NCBI GenBank assembly: GCA_030427065.1
Contig: JAUHWU010000007.1
Span: 1-52,904 of the forward strand
Length of the DNA: 52,904 nucleotides
Source of the DNA: Gammaproteobacteria bacterium
GTDB lineage: Bacteria > Pseudomonadota > Gammaproteobacteria > Pseudomonadales > Pseudohongiellaceae
Direction of reading: 5' to 3'
A model generated the notes under the pieces. The model was not told the DNA's origin. It did no database searches and was given only the letters and a program-made list of their open reading frames with translations. Shown piece after piece: positions 1 to 9,267 of the stretch (position 1 is its first letter; each line of letters starts with the position of its first letter). The translations under genes were made by a program, and so were the position numbers.

Positions 1-1
1 C

Positions 2-3000
2 GGCGTCAATTCGGTTAACAATGGCGCGCTTAATGATGGTACAGCCACCTATGTATTTGCCCCGGGTGATAGCGGTTCGGTTGATCTGGGTTATACCCTG
101 ACCAGCTCCAACACGGTTAATTTCAATGTGACTGATGGTTCAATCACTGAGACAGTATTTTTTGACAATGATTTGTTTGTCGGCAATTGTGCGTTTCGCA
201 TTTCCAATGTCGGCAATGCCTATACCTGTTCTGACGAAGCCATCACCATTACTGCGGTTGACGGGGGAGGTAACAGGCTGACTGGTTATGCAGGCACAAT
301 TTCCCTGAGTACCAGTACGGGTATTGGTGCCTGGAACTATGGCGGCGTTGGCTTGACTGACACTTTTGGTCCCAACGATGGTCTGGCGAGTTATACCTTT
401 CAACCGGGTGATGACGGAGAGGTTGTTCTGCAGTTGCATCATTCCGCCGCGAATGGGGCCGTTGATATTTTTGTTACTGACGGGGTTTACAACCAAGAAC
501 CAGGCTTTGTGCCCCTCAATGTATTGAACATCTGTGAATTCCAGATCAGTTTTGTCGGTCCGGGTGACACCTGTACGGCTGAGCCAATTACCATTGATAT
601 TGTGGATGGAGATGGAGCCCCCGGCAACAGGTTCGCCGGTTTGATAACCCTGACTACCTCCAATAACGATGGTACCTGGACGCTGAATACCGGTGCTGGA
701 GTCTTTAATGATGCAACGCCCAACGACGGCAAAGCCACCTATACATTCAGCGCCACGGATGCAGGGCAGGCGGTATTTGATTTTTCTACGCTGAATGGCG
801 CGCCGGTCAATTTCAATGTCACCGGTGGTGGCTATACGGTGGATATCGGCGCGGATCCGACCCTGACCATTGTTGACTGCGGCTTTGAAATTTCCTTTGT
901 CGGTGGTAATAACTCCGATGTATGTTCCCTGAAGCTGGTAGAGGTGCGGGCGGTCGATGGTAGTGGTGGACCCTTTTCATATGTTGGAACTATTAACCTT
1001 TCCACAGCTCTCACCACCGGTGACGGTTCCTGGGGCCTGGATACCGGCTTTGGCACCTTCAATGATCCATCCCCTGAAGATGGCGCCGCCAGTTATACCT
1101 TTTTGGGCGATGACGGTGGCGTGGCAGTCTTCGAATTAAGGCATTCCACACCGGGATTGGTAAATATCGATATTGTTGGCGGTTCCCTGACTGAAAATGC
1201 CAGCGCCGATCCTGACTTGACCGTTGCGGATTGCAGTTTCCGCTTCTCCCTGAGCAGTCCCTCCATCAATGCCTGTACGTTTGCTGAGGCCACGTTGGAG
1301 GTACGCGACAGTCTGGGTAATCCGGCAGCGGATTTCGAAGGTACGGTCAATCTCACCACCAGTACCGGCAATGGTAACTGGCTGACCACAACCAACGGAC
1401 TGGGGCCGCTGACTGATACCAATCCCAATGATGGTATCGCCAGTTACACCTTTTTGGACGGAGACGGCCCCAGTGTTATTTTTGAATTTTCCAGCGAGAC
1501 AGTGGAGACCTTGAATCTTGAGGCAGAATTCAATGGCAGTATTGTAGATTCATTATTTGATCCGGCCCTGCAGATTACCCAGTGTCAGCCCACTATTAGC
1601 GATACCCAGTGTTACACCACGGAAAGTGAGGTATCGGCGATAACGCTGCCTTCCTCATCAGAAACCGGTGGTTCGCGGATGGTGCTGATGTACACCAATG
1701 TGGAAAACCAGGTTGCCTCAGTCACCGCAACCATCAGCGCCAATCCGATGACGTTGCTGCGTACCGAAACCGCAGTTAATGGTGGTACCACCAATGTATT
1801 ACAGGTATTTGCCATACTGGATGCAGCTTTACCGGCTGGTGCCGGCACCTATTCGGCAGCCCATGATGGCAATGCCAACTCAGCGATGTGTATCGTGGCA
1901 GTAGAGGGGGTGAAGCAAAGTTTTCCAGTGCAAAATGGCACGACTCCTGCCAATGGTCAGCTCAATGGCACCAACTATCCTCCGCCGGCTACCGGTAATG
2001 CCTCTACAGATATCACAGTGAATGAAAACAATTCCATTTTGCTCAGTGTGGCTGCCAATGGTCAGGGAGGAACCACCTATACTTCAAGCCTGGGTACTAC
2101 CGAATGGATTCCCGGTGCGGCAGATGCAGTCGGTGCTGACTGGGCCGGGTTTTCTGATTTCCAGGCTACGGCGACTTCGCTTACTGTCAGGCAGCCCAAT
2201 AATGCCACGCCTAATGCGGAAACCCATATCGCGCTGGCTTTGGCACCGTTCTTTAGTGGTGACCCGATAGTAGAGGGCTATGTCCCTGTAACCTTGTTCA
2301 AGACATTCTCGGGGAATCTGAATTACCGGGCTACCGGGAATAGTCTGAGGGCTTTGCCCAATACCAGTAATGCCAATGCCTGTACTTTTTTTGATCCGGC
2401 CAGTGGTCCGGGGGGAAATCAAACGGTCAATAACACAACTGGAACTACTGCGATACTTGATTTGCCACCCGGTTCAAGCGTAGTTGATGCCTATCTCTAC
2501 TGGGCTGGTTCCGGCAGGGATGCGGATATTGATAATGCGGTGAGCTTTGGGGTGGATGGCTCGGAAGTGTCTTTTACCGCAGATGGTATTTACAAGATTG
2601 AAAACCCTTATGGCTTTAACCTGGAGTATTTTGCCGGCTATAAGAATGTTACCGGGCTAATAACGACTACGCCGAAAGAAATCTACCGCTTCAAGGATCT
2701 GGAAGTCAGGATTACAGAGCCAGGTGGTGGTATTGACTGGCTGGATATCCAGGGCTGTCTGGGCGGCTGGGGCATGATAGTGGTTTACGAAAATCCGCTG
2801 GAAGATCTCAATGTAATCAATCTGTTTGACGGTTTTCAGCCGTTCCGTTTTACCAGTTTTACCCTGACGCCGGGAAATTTCAGAATGGGCAGTCCAGACG
2901 GGGTGAGTAGTCCCAATGGTCAGATTACTCATCTTACCTTTGAGGGCGATGATTCCCTGAATGAGCCGGGCGAACTTTTTCAACTGCAGAATTCCACCTC

Positions 3001-6000
3001 GACATTAACGTTTACACCTTTGATTAATTCCGAGAATTCCGCCATCGCCAATGGCGATGTTGATGCCCAGTACAACGATACCATTACCTACCCGATCTAT
3101 GATGCTAACCTGAATTTTGATCCCTTGACTGGAGTTGGTGGTTACACTGTAGCCAGCACGACAAGCTATGGCACCGATGTTGATACCTATTATATTCAGG
3201 GCGCCGTGCCGGGATCTACCCAGCTGGAAATACTTTGGCCCTTTGGCGAATCCGGCGCTGAACAAATTAACACGCTCTTTGGTACCGGTCAGGATGGGGT
3301 CTTCCTGGTGGGTGAGTTCATTTCGGTGAACAATGCCGCCATAGCGGATCTGGAAGTGTTTATTAGCCAAAGCGGCAGTTTCAAGGTCGGCAGTTCCGCT
3401 ACTGCTACCTACAACTACACCGTCACTAATAATGGCAATGGTACCGGGGCGACTCAGCCAGGACCTCCATTCAATTTTGCCGATGGCGATGTGATTCTTA
3501 CTATCAATCTGCCTATTGGCATGACTGCTGCGTCTGTCACTGAGAATGGCTGGACTTGCGTTGCCGATGTTCCTGTGCCGAATGCGACGGCGTTCACTTG
3601 TGTATTTAACATTGGCGCTGACTACACAACGGGTGCGGTGAATTCCCAGTTGTGGGCAGGAGAGTCCCTGCCTGATGTAGTCGTGACGGTGAATCTGGAT
3701 GATGAAAGCTCCAATCCCTTGTTAAGCAATTCGGTTTCGCAGTCGGCCCGTATTGCCCACACTGAGAATTACCCCGGTACCTGTGTGGTGGAAGCGCCCG
3801 GTGTTCAGCCTGATCCAACGGTCTGTGAGTTGCCGCCGCAATTTGACAACGTCAATGACCTGAATAAAAACATTATTGATGTGGATGATCTGGATGAGAA
3901 AACTGCCAACAATAATAATGTGGTGCAACAGACGACCAATGTATTGGGTATTGTTACTGATTTAAGAATGGTGAAGTCTGTCGTTGGTGTGCTGGAAGAA
4001 AACCAGCCAGCCCAGTATTTATTGACGGTTACCAATCTTGGCCCGGACATTACCACCAAAACCATGACGATTACGGACACACTGCCAGATGGCCTGGTGC
4101 CCAGCACAGCCATCGGCGCCGCCTGGAGCTGTAATATTGTCAGCCAGACAGTAACCTGTACCAACAATATTCCATTGAACGTTGGTGTGGGCTATCCACT
4201 AAATATCACTACCGTGAGCGTGGTGGCACCAGCCATTGAGGGTGCCTTTGTCAGCAATACCGCTTTGGTCCAGGCGGGTACTTTCAATTTCGATCAGGTC
4301 AATGGCAATAATACCAGTACCACAAATACCCAGGTGGTGGGGGAGCCGGTGGCTTCGAACCGGAAGTTCCTGATTTCCGTGAATGAGCTGTCTGATCTGG
4401 GCACCGGGACAGGTGTGTTGCCGGGTTTTGAGGATGGCGACCTGGTCCTGTATGACCCGCAGACTGATGTGGCGACGATGTTCCTGGCGGAAGCGGATAT
4501 TCCCGATTTACCCGGCTTGACCGAACTTAATAATATCAATGCCGTGCATTTGCTCCCCAACGGTCAAATATTGATGTCGACGGATACTGATGGCAGCTCT
4601 ATTGTCGGTGTCACTTTCAACGCCGAGGATGTGGTGCTTTATGACCCGATTCTGCAAACAGCCACGGTGGTTTTCTCCGGAACCGGTGTGTTTGACAGCC
4701 AGGCCAATATTGATGCCATTCATGTGCTCTACAACAACAGTTATAACCCATCCGACTGGGATCTGATTGTCTCAACGGAAGATGATGTCCTTATTGCAGC
4801 GGTGCCTTATGACGATAATGATCTTATTCAGTTTGATTTGAGCCCTGCGACACCTACGGCTACTTTGCGGGTGGATGGCGCTGATAGTGAAGTGTTCGGC
4901 GCAGATACGGGTGATATAGATGCTCTGTATATTGATTTTGAAAACGAGGATATTTATACCCTGTCCACCGATGATCCAGGTGCGGTCACCATCGGGGGAC
5001 CGATGGATCAGGATACCTATACCCAGGATGACCTGGTGCAGCTTGATCTGGGCACGCCAACCATGTCCATCGCCCAGAACGTATTCCTTGGCGATGTTGC
5101 TAACGGCGTGTTCCTGCCTACTCCCTCTGCTACCCGAAAACTGGATGCGGTGCATGTGATCGAGGATGGCTACTATGGGCACTTTGCCATTATCAGTAAT
5201 GGCTCCGGTGATACCTGTACCCCTACCTCCATTACCATACGCCGCCACATTGGTCTTAGTCATGTGACCGACACCAATTATGCTGGTTCCATCCGACTCA
5301 GCAATGATTCCGGCACGGGCGAGTGGCAAGCCGATATCAGCGCTAATGGCATGCTCGTCGATAGCCTTACCACTGATGGGGAAGCCATCTATACCTTTGA
5401 CCCAGCCGATAATGGGGAAGTGATTTTGTTCCTGAAAGATACCGCACCGGTGCTGCTGAATGTGGATGTTACGAATTTCTTTAACGAAGAAGATCCCAAT
5501 GAGGATAACGATATTCTGGTCAGTGATGTAGTGACTAATGTCAGCTATCTGGATACCTTCGGTTCCGTTAGCTACAACAACAACGACGGGATTGCCTCTT
5601 TTGCTGACGACTGGATTGAAATTAATGATGGCCTGACGGGTGCGGCTTCAGGGGCTATAAAAATTGTCAGTAACAGTCTCAATTTAACCAACCCGGGCGG
5701 AAATACCTTCCCGGAGATACTGCGTGAAATTGATATGAGTGGTTATACCCCGAACACGGTCACTGATCCGCTAACGCTTAATTTTGACTGGAGCCGCACG
5801 GGCGGTGTTGGCGTTGACAGTTTCCAGGTCCAGGCCAGGAATAATGCTCCGTCAGGCGCATGGACAACCCTGACCAACATAAACGGCATTACCGGCGCTG
5901 TGGCAGGCAATAGCGTCTCCCTTGATTTGACTGCGGCGGGCATTACGCCAACAGCTACAGTACAAATCAAGTTTGTGGTCAATGCGGGCTACCAAATACA

Positions 6001-8578
6001 AAGTTTCAATCTGGATAATATCGAAGTCACCACCGCCACCAATGATTGTAATGTGGGCGGCACGGTGGACCACTATGCCATTAGTAATTCAGGCTTTGGT
6101 ATTTCCTGTCTGGTAGAAAATATCACGATTATTCCTCATACCCCGGCTGACCTCACCACGCAACCCGGGCAAGGGGTTACTATTACCTTGAATACCAGTG
6201 GTAAGGGGACCTGGTTTCCGCCGATAGGCGGAGCCGGGCCGTTCAGTAGTGTAGAGGGGACCGGTTCTGCGCAGTATACCTATCAGGCGGGCGAAGACGT
6301 CCTGGTGTTCCCCTACAACCATACTGGTCCGGCGACTGATCCTGATGTGGTGAATTTTTCATTGGTGGACAGCAATGTGCCGACCAAGACTCAGCTGGAA
6401 AATCAGAGTCTGTCAGTGTCTCGTGCGGGCTTGCGTTTCTATAACGACACGGCAGGCAACATGACTTATCCCACGCTGGTGGCGGGCATGGATTCCTTCC
6501 TCTACACCGGCGACATATTAACGGTGCAGGCGATCCAGGCCAGCAACAATAACCCGGCGGTATGTGAAGATATTTTTGCAGCGGGTACCGATGTACAGAT
6601 TGAGCTGGCCTTTGAGTGCGCGGATCCGGCCGTGTGTTCTGCTACAACTATTCCGGTTGAGGTGACGAATAATAGTAATACCACCGTCATCGAGCCAACT
6701 GACAATAATAGTGGCGCTGGACCTAACCCTGGTGGTTATAATCCGATTACCCTGCGTTTTGAAACCTTCAACAACGGGGATTTTGATCAGGATCCCGGTC
6801 CCGGTACTGATTTCAGCTATATCGGTGCGCGCATCAATCTGAACTATGCCGATGCCGGATCCCTGCAGATTCATGGCCGCTACAATATTCCTTTCCTGGA
6901 CGGTGCCGGTGCCCAGTCAGGCAATTACATGCAGGGTAGCGGTGATAACAATTTCGTAATACGTCCATTTGGTTATGACATTGATGTTATTGTTGATACC
7001 GGTAGCGGGCCGCAGGCTGACCGCAGGCTGGGCGGTGGAAATGATACCGATGCTTATTCCTGGGCTGATGATGCCATTGACAATGGCGCCTTCGTCGCAG
7101 GTGAGGGCTTCAACACTATTGTTACCGCCATTGCCTGGGATGCTGCTGATGATGATGGGGATAATGGTGGCGTTGCCAACGATGGTATACCTGACCCCGG
7201 CAGTGATCTGTTTGATAATGATCCGACGCCAAACTACGGTAATGAGTTCGACCCGACCCAAAATAATATGACCATTGTGCAGTCTCTCAATGCGGTAATG
7301 CCGGTGGGCGCGGTGACCGGCACGCTGACCAATACTGCCTATACTGATTTCAATGCCAACAATGGCAGCCAGACCAATGCGCTGGTATGGGATGAGGTAG
7401 GCATCATTGACCTGACGGCGACGCTGGACTCTGGCAGCTACCTGGGATCGGGGGAAGGAGTGACAGGCGATCTGTTTAACCTGGGCCGATTTATACCGGC
7501 CAACTTTACCGTCACCATGACCAACCTGGTGGACCGTCCCTTGTTTACGCCATCTGCGTCGGCCTTTACCTACATGGGGGAAGACTTTACTGCCGAGTTT
7601 ACACTTACAGCGATCAATGCCTTGGGTTCACCGACCACTACGCGAAACTATATCGGTGACTTTGCCAGGCTGGATACCCCGGGGGAACTCAGCTTCTTTG
7701 CCATTCAGGATCTGACCGGTGCTGGTGATGATATTGACTATAGTGCCCGTCTACAGACCTCTGTCAGTAATGGCTTTCCTGCCGACTTTTCTGCTGACTG
7801 GGTTGCCGGCGCTGTACCCCTGAGTGGTAATCTGATTTTCAACCGGCAGGATGCGCCCTCACAAGTGGATTATGATCTGGGGTTACGCCAGGAAGAGGCG
7901 CCTATCACTTCCCTGCAGATCGCGGTGACCGCTATTGATGAGGATAGTGTGATTGATACCGGGCGTAATGTTGATGATGATGATGGCAGTGTCGAAACTG
8001 ATACCTTTTTATATAACCTGATCGGCATCCAGGAATTCCGTTATGGGCGCATTCGTCTGGAAAATGCCTATGGCTCGGAAATTCCTGAGGAGCAGGAAAC
8101 GGATGGCGAAGACCAGAACATAACCGGTGAAGATATTCCAATTTATATCATCGCCGAATACTTTGATGGCACCGATTTTGTCCCGAATACCGATGATGTG
8201 GCGACGCCTTATTCCAGCGCGAATCTATCCCTGGTACCGGGCAGCTTTACCGATAATCTGAATGTCACGAATGCCTCCAGCACCATCACGGTGGGCAATG
8301 GCGTGATATTCCAGGGCGAGACCGGGGAGCAGAACGTCAATGACCGGCCGCTGTTTTTACAGGCACCGGGGGAAGGCAACGATGGCACGATGTTGATCGA
8401 GCTGGATCTTGATGCCCTGGGGCTTGGATTCCTCAAACATGAATGGCGTGGTGCCGGGCAAATTGAAGACGATCTTCAGGACAGTAGTTTTGATGATAAC
8501 CCGCGCGCCTTGATCGAGTTCGGGGTGTTGCAGTCCGATGAGCGCATCATCAACTGGCAGGAATTATTTCTGGAATAA
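2..8578 (+). CDS. Giant secreted DUF6701 (MshQ-like) adhesin, 5' end missing
   Basis: The frame is open from base 2, so the gene begins left of the window; about 2,858 codons are visible. No signal peptide can be seen for that reason. Four tandem repeat units begin at Cys codons at 188, 533, 878 and 1232 and the array ends near 1583, a spacing of 345-354 nt. Each has the pattern C-x-F, a second Cys about 13 residues on, then NDG-x-A-x-YTF and a VN-x-x-V stretch. Degenerate copies recur near 5175-5530 and 6060-6400. Between them lie a beta-sandwich-like region (1585-2275), a region resembling DUF3344 (about 2300-3350), two DUF11-like domains (about 3355-3760 and 3960-4320), four propeller-like units (4438-5170) and a jelly-roll-like segment (5540-6045). 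From about 6420 to the stop the sequence resembles DUF6701 of MshQ, including RYGRIRLENAYGSE at about 8038. The composition is rich in Asn, Asp, Gly and Thr. I infer a large surface or pilus-associated adhesin. There is no C-terminal anchor. The DUF6701 call is confident; the inner domains are less so. Confidence 0.8.
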   Translation, partial: GVNSVNNGALNDGTATYVFAPGDSGSVDLGYTLTSSNTVNFNVTDGSITETVFFDNDLFVGNCAFRISNVGNAYTCSDEAITITAVDGGGNRLTGYAGTISLSTSTGIGAWNYGGVGLTDTFGPNDGLASYTFQPGDDGEVVLQLHHSAANGAVDIFVTDGVYNQEPGFVPLNVLNICEFQISFVGPGDTCTAEPITIDIVDGDGAPGNRFAGLITLTTSNNDGTWTLNTGAGVFNDATPNDGKATYTFSATDAGQAVFDFSTLNGAPVNFNVTGGGYTVDIGADPTLTIVDCGFEISFVGGNNSDVCSLKLVEVRAVDGSGGPFSYVGTINLSTALTTGDGSWGLDTGFGTFNDPSPEDGAASYTFLGDDGGVAVFELRHSTPGLVNIDIVGGSLTENASADPDLTVADCSFRFSLSSPSINACTFAEATLEVRDSLGNPAADFEGTVNLTTSTGNGNWLTTTNGLGPLTDTNPNDGIASYTFLDGDGPSVIFEFSSETVETLNLEAEFNGSIVDSLFDPALQITQCQPTISDTQCYTTESEVSAITLPSSSETGGSRMVLMYTNVENQVASVTATISANPMTLLRTETAVNGGTTNVLQVFAILDAALPAGAGTYSAAHDGNANSAMCIVAVEGVKQSFPVQNGTTPANGQLNGTNYPPPATGNASTDITVNENNSILLSVAANGQGGTTYTSSLGTTEWIPGAADAVGADWAGFSDFQATATSLTVRQPNNATPNAETHIALALAPFFSGDPIVEGYVPVTLFKTFSGNLNYRATGNSLRALPNTSNANACTFFDPASGPGGNQTVNNTTGTTAILDLPPGSSVVDAYLYWAGSGRDADIDNAVSFGVDGSEVSFTADGIYKIENPYGFNLEYFAGYKNVTGLITTTPKEIYRFKDLEVRITEPGGGIDWLDIQGCLGGWGMIVVYENPLEDLNVINLFDGFQPFRFTSFTLTPGNFRMGSPDGVSSPNGQITHLTFEGDDSLNEPGELFQLQNSTSTLTFTPLINSENSAIANGDVDAQYNDTITYPIYDANLNFDPLTGVGGYTVASTTSYGTDVDTYYIQGAVPGSTQLEILWPFGESGAEQINTLFGTGQDGVFLVGEFISVNNAAIADLEVFISQSGSFKVGSSATATYNYTVTNNGNGTGATQPGPPFNFADGDVILTINLPIGMTAASVTENGWTCVADVPVPNATAFTCVFNIGADYTTGAVNSQLWAGESLPDVVVTVNLDDESSNPLLSNSVSQSARIAHTENYPGTCVVEAPGVQPDPTVCELPPQFDNVNDLNKNIIDVDDLDEKTANNNNVVQQTTNVLGIVTDLRMVKSVVGVLEENQPAQYLLTVTNLGPDITTKTMTITDTLPDGLVPSTAIGAAWSCNIVSQTVTCTNNIPLNVGVGYPLNITTVSVVAPAIEGAFVSNTALVQAGTFNFDQVNGNNTSTTNTQVVGEPVASNRKFLISVNELSDLGTGTGVLPGFEDGDLVLYDPQTDVATMFLAEADIPDLPGLTELNNINAVHLLPNGQILMSTDTDGSSIVGVTFNAEDVVLYDPILQTATVVFSGTGVFDSQANIDAIHVLYNNSYNPSDWDLIVSTEDDVLIAAVPYDDNDLIQFDLSPATPTATLRVDGADSEVFGADTGDIDALYIDFENEDIYTLSTDDPGAVTIGGPMDQDTYTQDDLVQLDLGTPTMSIAQNVFLGDVANGVFLPTPSATRKLDAVHVIEDGYYGHFAIISNGSGDTCTPTSITIRRHIGLSHVTDTNYAGSIRLSNDSGTGEWQADISANGMLVDSLTTDGEAIYTFDPADNGEVILFLKDTAPVLLNVDVTNFFNEEDPNEDNDILVSDVVTNVSYLDTFGSVSYNNNDGIASFADDWIEINDGLTGAASGAIKIVSNSLNLTNPGGNTFPEILREIDMSGYTPNTVTDPLTLNFDWSRTGGVGVDSFQVQARNNAPSGAWTTLTNINGITGAVAGNSVSLDLTAAGITPTATVQIKFVVNAGYQIQSFNLDNIEVTTATNDCNVGGTVDHYAISNSGFGISCLVENITIIPHTPADLTTQPGQGVTITLNTSGKGTWFPPIGGAGPFSSVEGTGSAQYTYQAGEDVLVFPYNHTGPATDPDVVNFSLVDSNVPTKTQLENQSLSVSRAGLRFYNDTAGNMTYPTLVAGMDSFLYTGDILTVQAIQASNNNPAVCEDIFAAGTDVQIELAFECADPAVCSATTIPVEVTNNSNTTVIEPTDNNSGAGPNPGGYNPITLRFETFNNGDFDQDPGPGTDFSYIGARINLNYADAGSLQIHGRYNIPFLDGAGAQSGNYMQGSGDNNFVIRPFGYDIDVIVDTGSGPQADRRLGGGNDTDAYSWADDAIDNGAFVAGEGFNTIVTAIAWDAADDDGDNGGVANDGIPDPGSDLFDNDPTPNYGNEFDPTQNNMTIVQSLNAVMPVGAVTGTLTNTAYTDFNANNGSQTNALVWDEVGIIDLTATLDSGSYLGSGEGVTGDLFNLGRFIPANFTVTMTNLVDRPLFTPSASAFTYMGEDFTAEFTLTAINALGSPTTTRNYIGDFARLDTPGELSFFAIQDLTGAGDDIDYSARLQTSVSNGFPADFSADWVAGAVPLSGNLIFNRQDAPSQVDYDLGLRQEEAPITSLQIAVTAIDEDSVIDTGRNVDDDDGSVETDTFLYNLIGIQEFRYGRIRLENAYGSEIPEEQETDGEDQNITGEDIPIYIIAEYFDGTDFVPNTDDVATPYSSANLSLVPGSFTDNLNVTNASSTITVGNGVIFQGETGEQNVNDRPLFLQAPGEGNDGTMLIELDLDALGLGFLKHEWRGAGQIEDDLQDSSFDDNPRALIEFGVLQSDERIINWQELFLE

Positions 8579-8667
8579 CTGAATTAAATCGTCAGTTTTT
8601 CGGGCGTACATTGCTTATTAATCAGTAAGTCGGGAGAAAATGGAAGTGCTGGCAACAAGCAGCGTTT

Positions 8668-9123
8668 TCAGATTGTCAGTGCTTGAGCCTGCACACCAAA
8701 GCTGTTTATTTTCCAGTTATCACCTTCCATAACAAATTCCAGCAAGATGTTTGCCGTGCCAGTTTCAAAGGCACTTTCGACAACAATGTAAAAGCCTTCA
8801 TCATCAGGGCCTGATCGGGTAATTAAATTTTCCGAATCTGAGCGAATTGCAACGATTTGCTGATACGAGCCCATGTAGTCCAGCAACTTCAGATATTGAG
8901 CCAGATCAGAGTCTTTGAGTATAGCGTTATACTGTTGCGAGCAATGTTGTCGGAAATAGTCTTGATCATGGTTTGATAGAAAAGTATCCATCGTAATCTC
9001 GATAAATTCGACTATTTCCGCTGTGGTTGCCTCATCCTGCTTTTTGAAATAGAGACTGGTGGCAATAAAGCCAGTAACAATACTGAGAAAAACTGCGAAG
9101 AGTGCAAGATAGGTTTTATTCAT
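8668..9123 (-). CDS. Small membrane-anchored protein of unknown function
   Basis: This is a 151-residue protein that I do not recognise. Residues 5-26 form one hydrophobic segment, which suggests an uncleaved N-terminal anchor or signal peptide with the rest in the periplasm. Residues 35-95 look helical, and residues 105-150 alternate like beta strands (GFYIVVESAF, then NILLEFVMEGDNWKINSFG). That layout resembles the NTF2-like or DUF4864/DUF4019 type of small periplasmic protein, but only by general shape. The ATG at 9123 has no clear Shine-Dalgarno sequence; the bases upstream belong to the folded element at 9131-9231. The gene converges with the adhesin gene and lies downstream of ntrC on the same strand, so it may be read through from ntrBC. 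Confidence 0.6.
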   Translation of the reverse strand: MNKTYLALFAVFLSIVTGFIATSLYFKKQDEATTAEIVEFIEITMDTFLSNHDQDYFRQHCSQQYNAILKDSDLAQYLKLLDYMGSYQQIVAIRSDSENLITRSGPDDEGFYIVVESAFETGTANILLEFVMEGDNWKINSFGVQAQALTI

Positions 9124-9130
9124 GGTTGAG

Positions 9131-9231
9131 CCGGACAGGTATTCACAAGCAATATGAGTTTTTATTTCTGCTGAAAACAGGGAATAAAAACGTGAGCATA
9201 GCCGAAGCTATCCGACTTGTGAATAAGCCGG
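9131..9231 (-). other. Folded element: candidate three-way-junction RNA or palindromic repeat
   Basis: TATTCACAAG at 9140-9149 and CTTGTGAATA at 9216-9225 are perfect inverted repeats, extended by CCGG at 9131-9134 and 9228-9231. Two further hairpins nest inside: GTTTTTATT (9158-9166) with AATAAAAAC (9183-9191), and an ATAGC/GCTAT stem around 9198-9211. Read on the minus strand the latter has a C(UUCG)G tetraloop, which favours an RNA role on that strand. The element fills most of the gap between the ntrC stop and the start of the small membrane protein. It could be a leader of that gene, an intercistronic structure, or a REP-type repeat. No second copy was noticed in the window. Function is unknown. 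Confidence 0.5.
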
Positions 9232-9267
9232 GTGTTTCCAAAGCGCCATAGCGTTCAGGTTAAACGA

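Noticed and set aside
4772-5329. 185-codon minus-strand frame inside the adhesin gene
   Set aside because: Repetitive coding DNA leaves long open antisense frames; nothing supports a gene.
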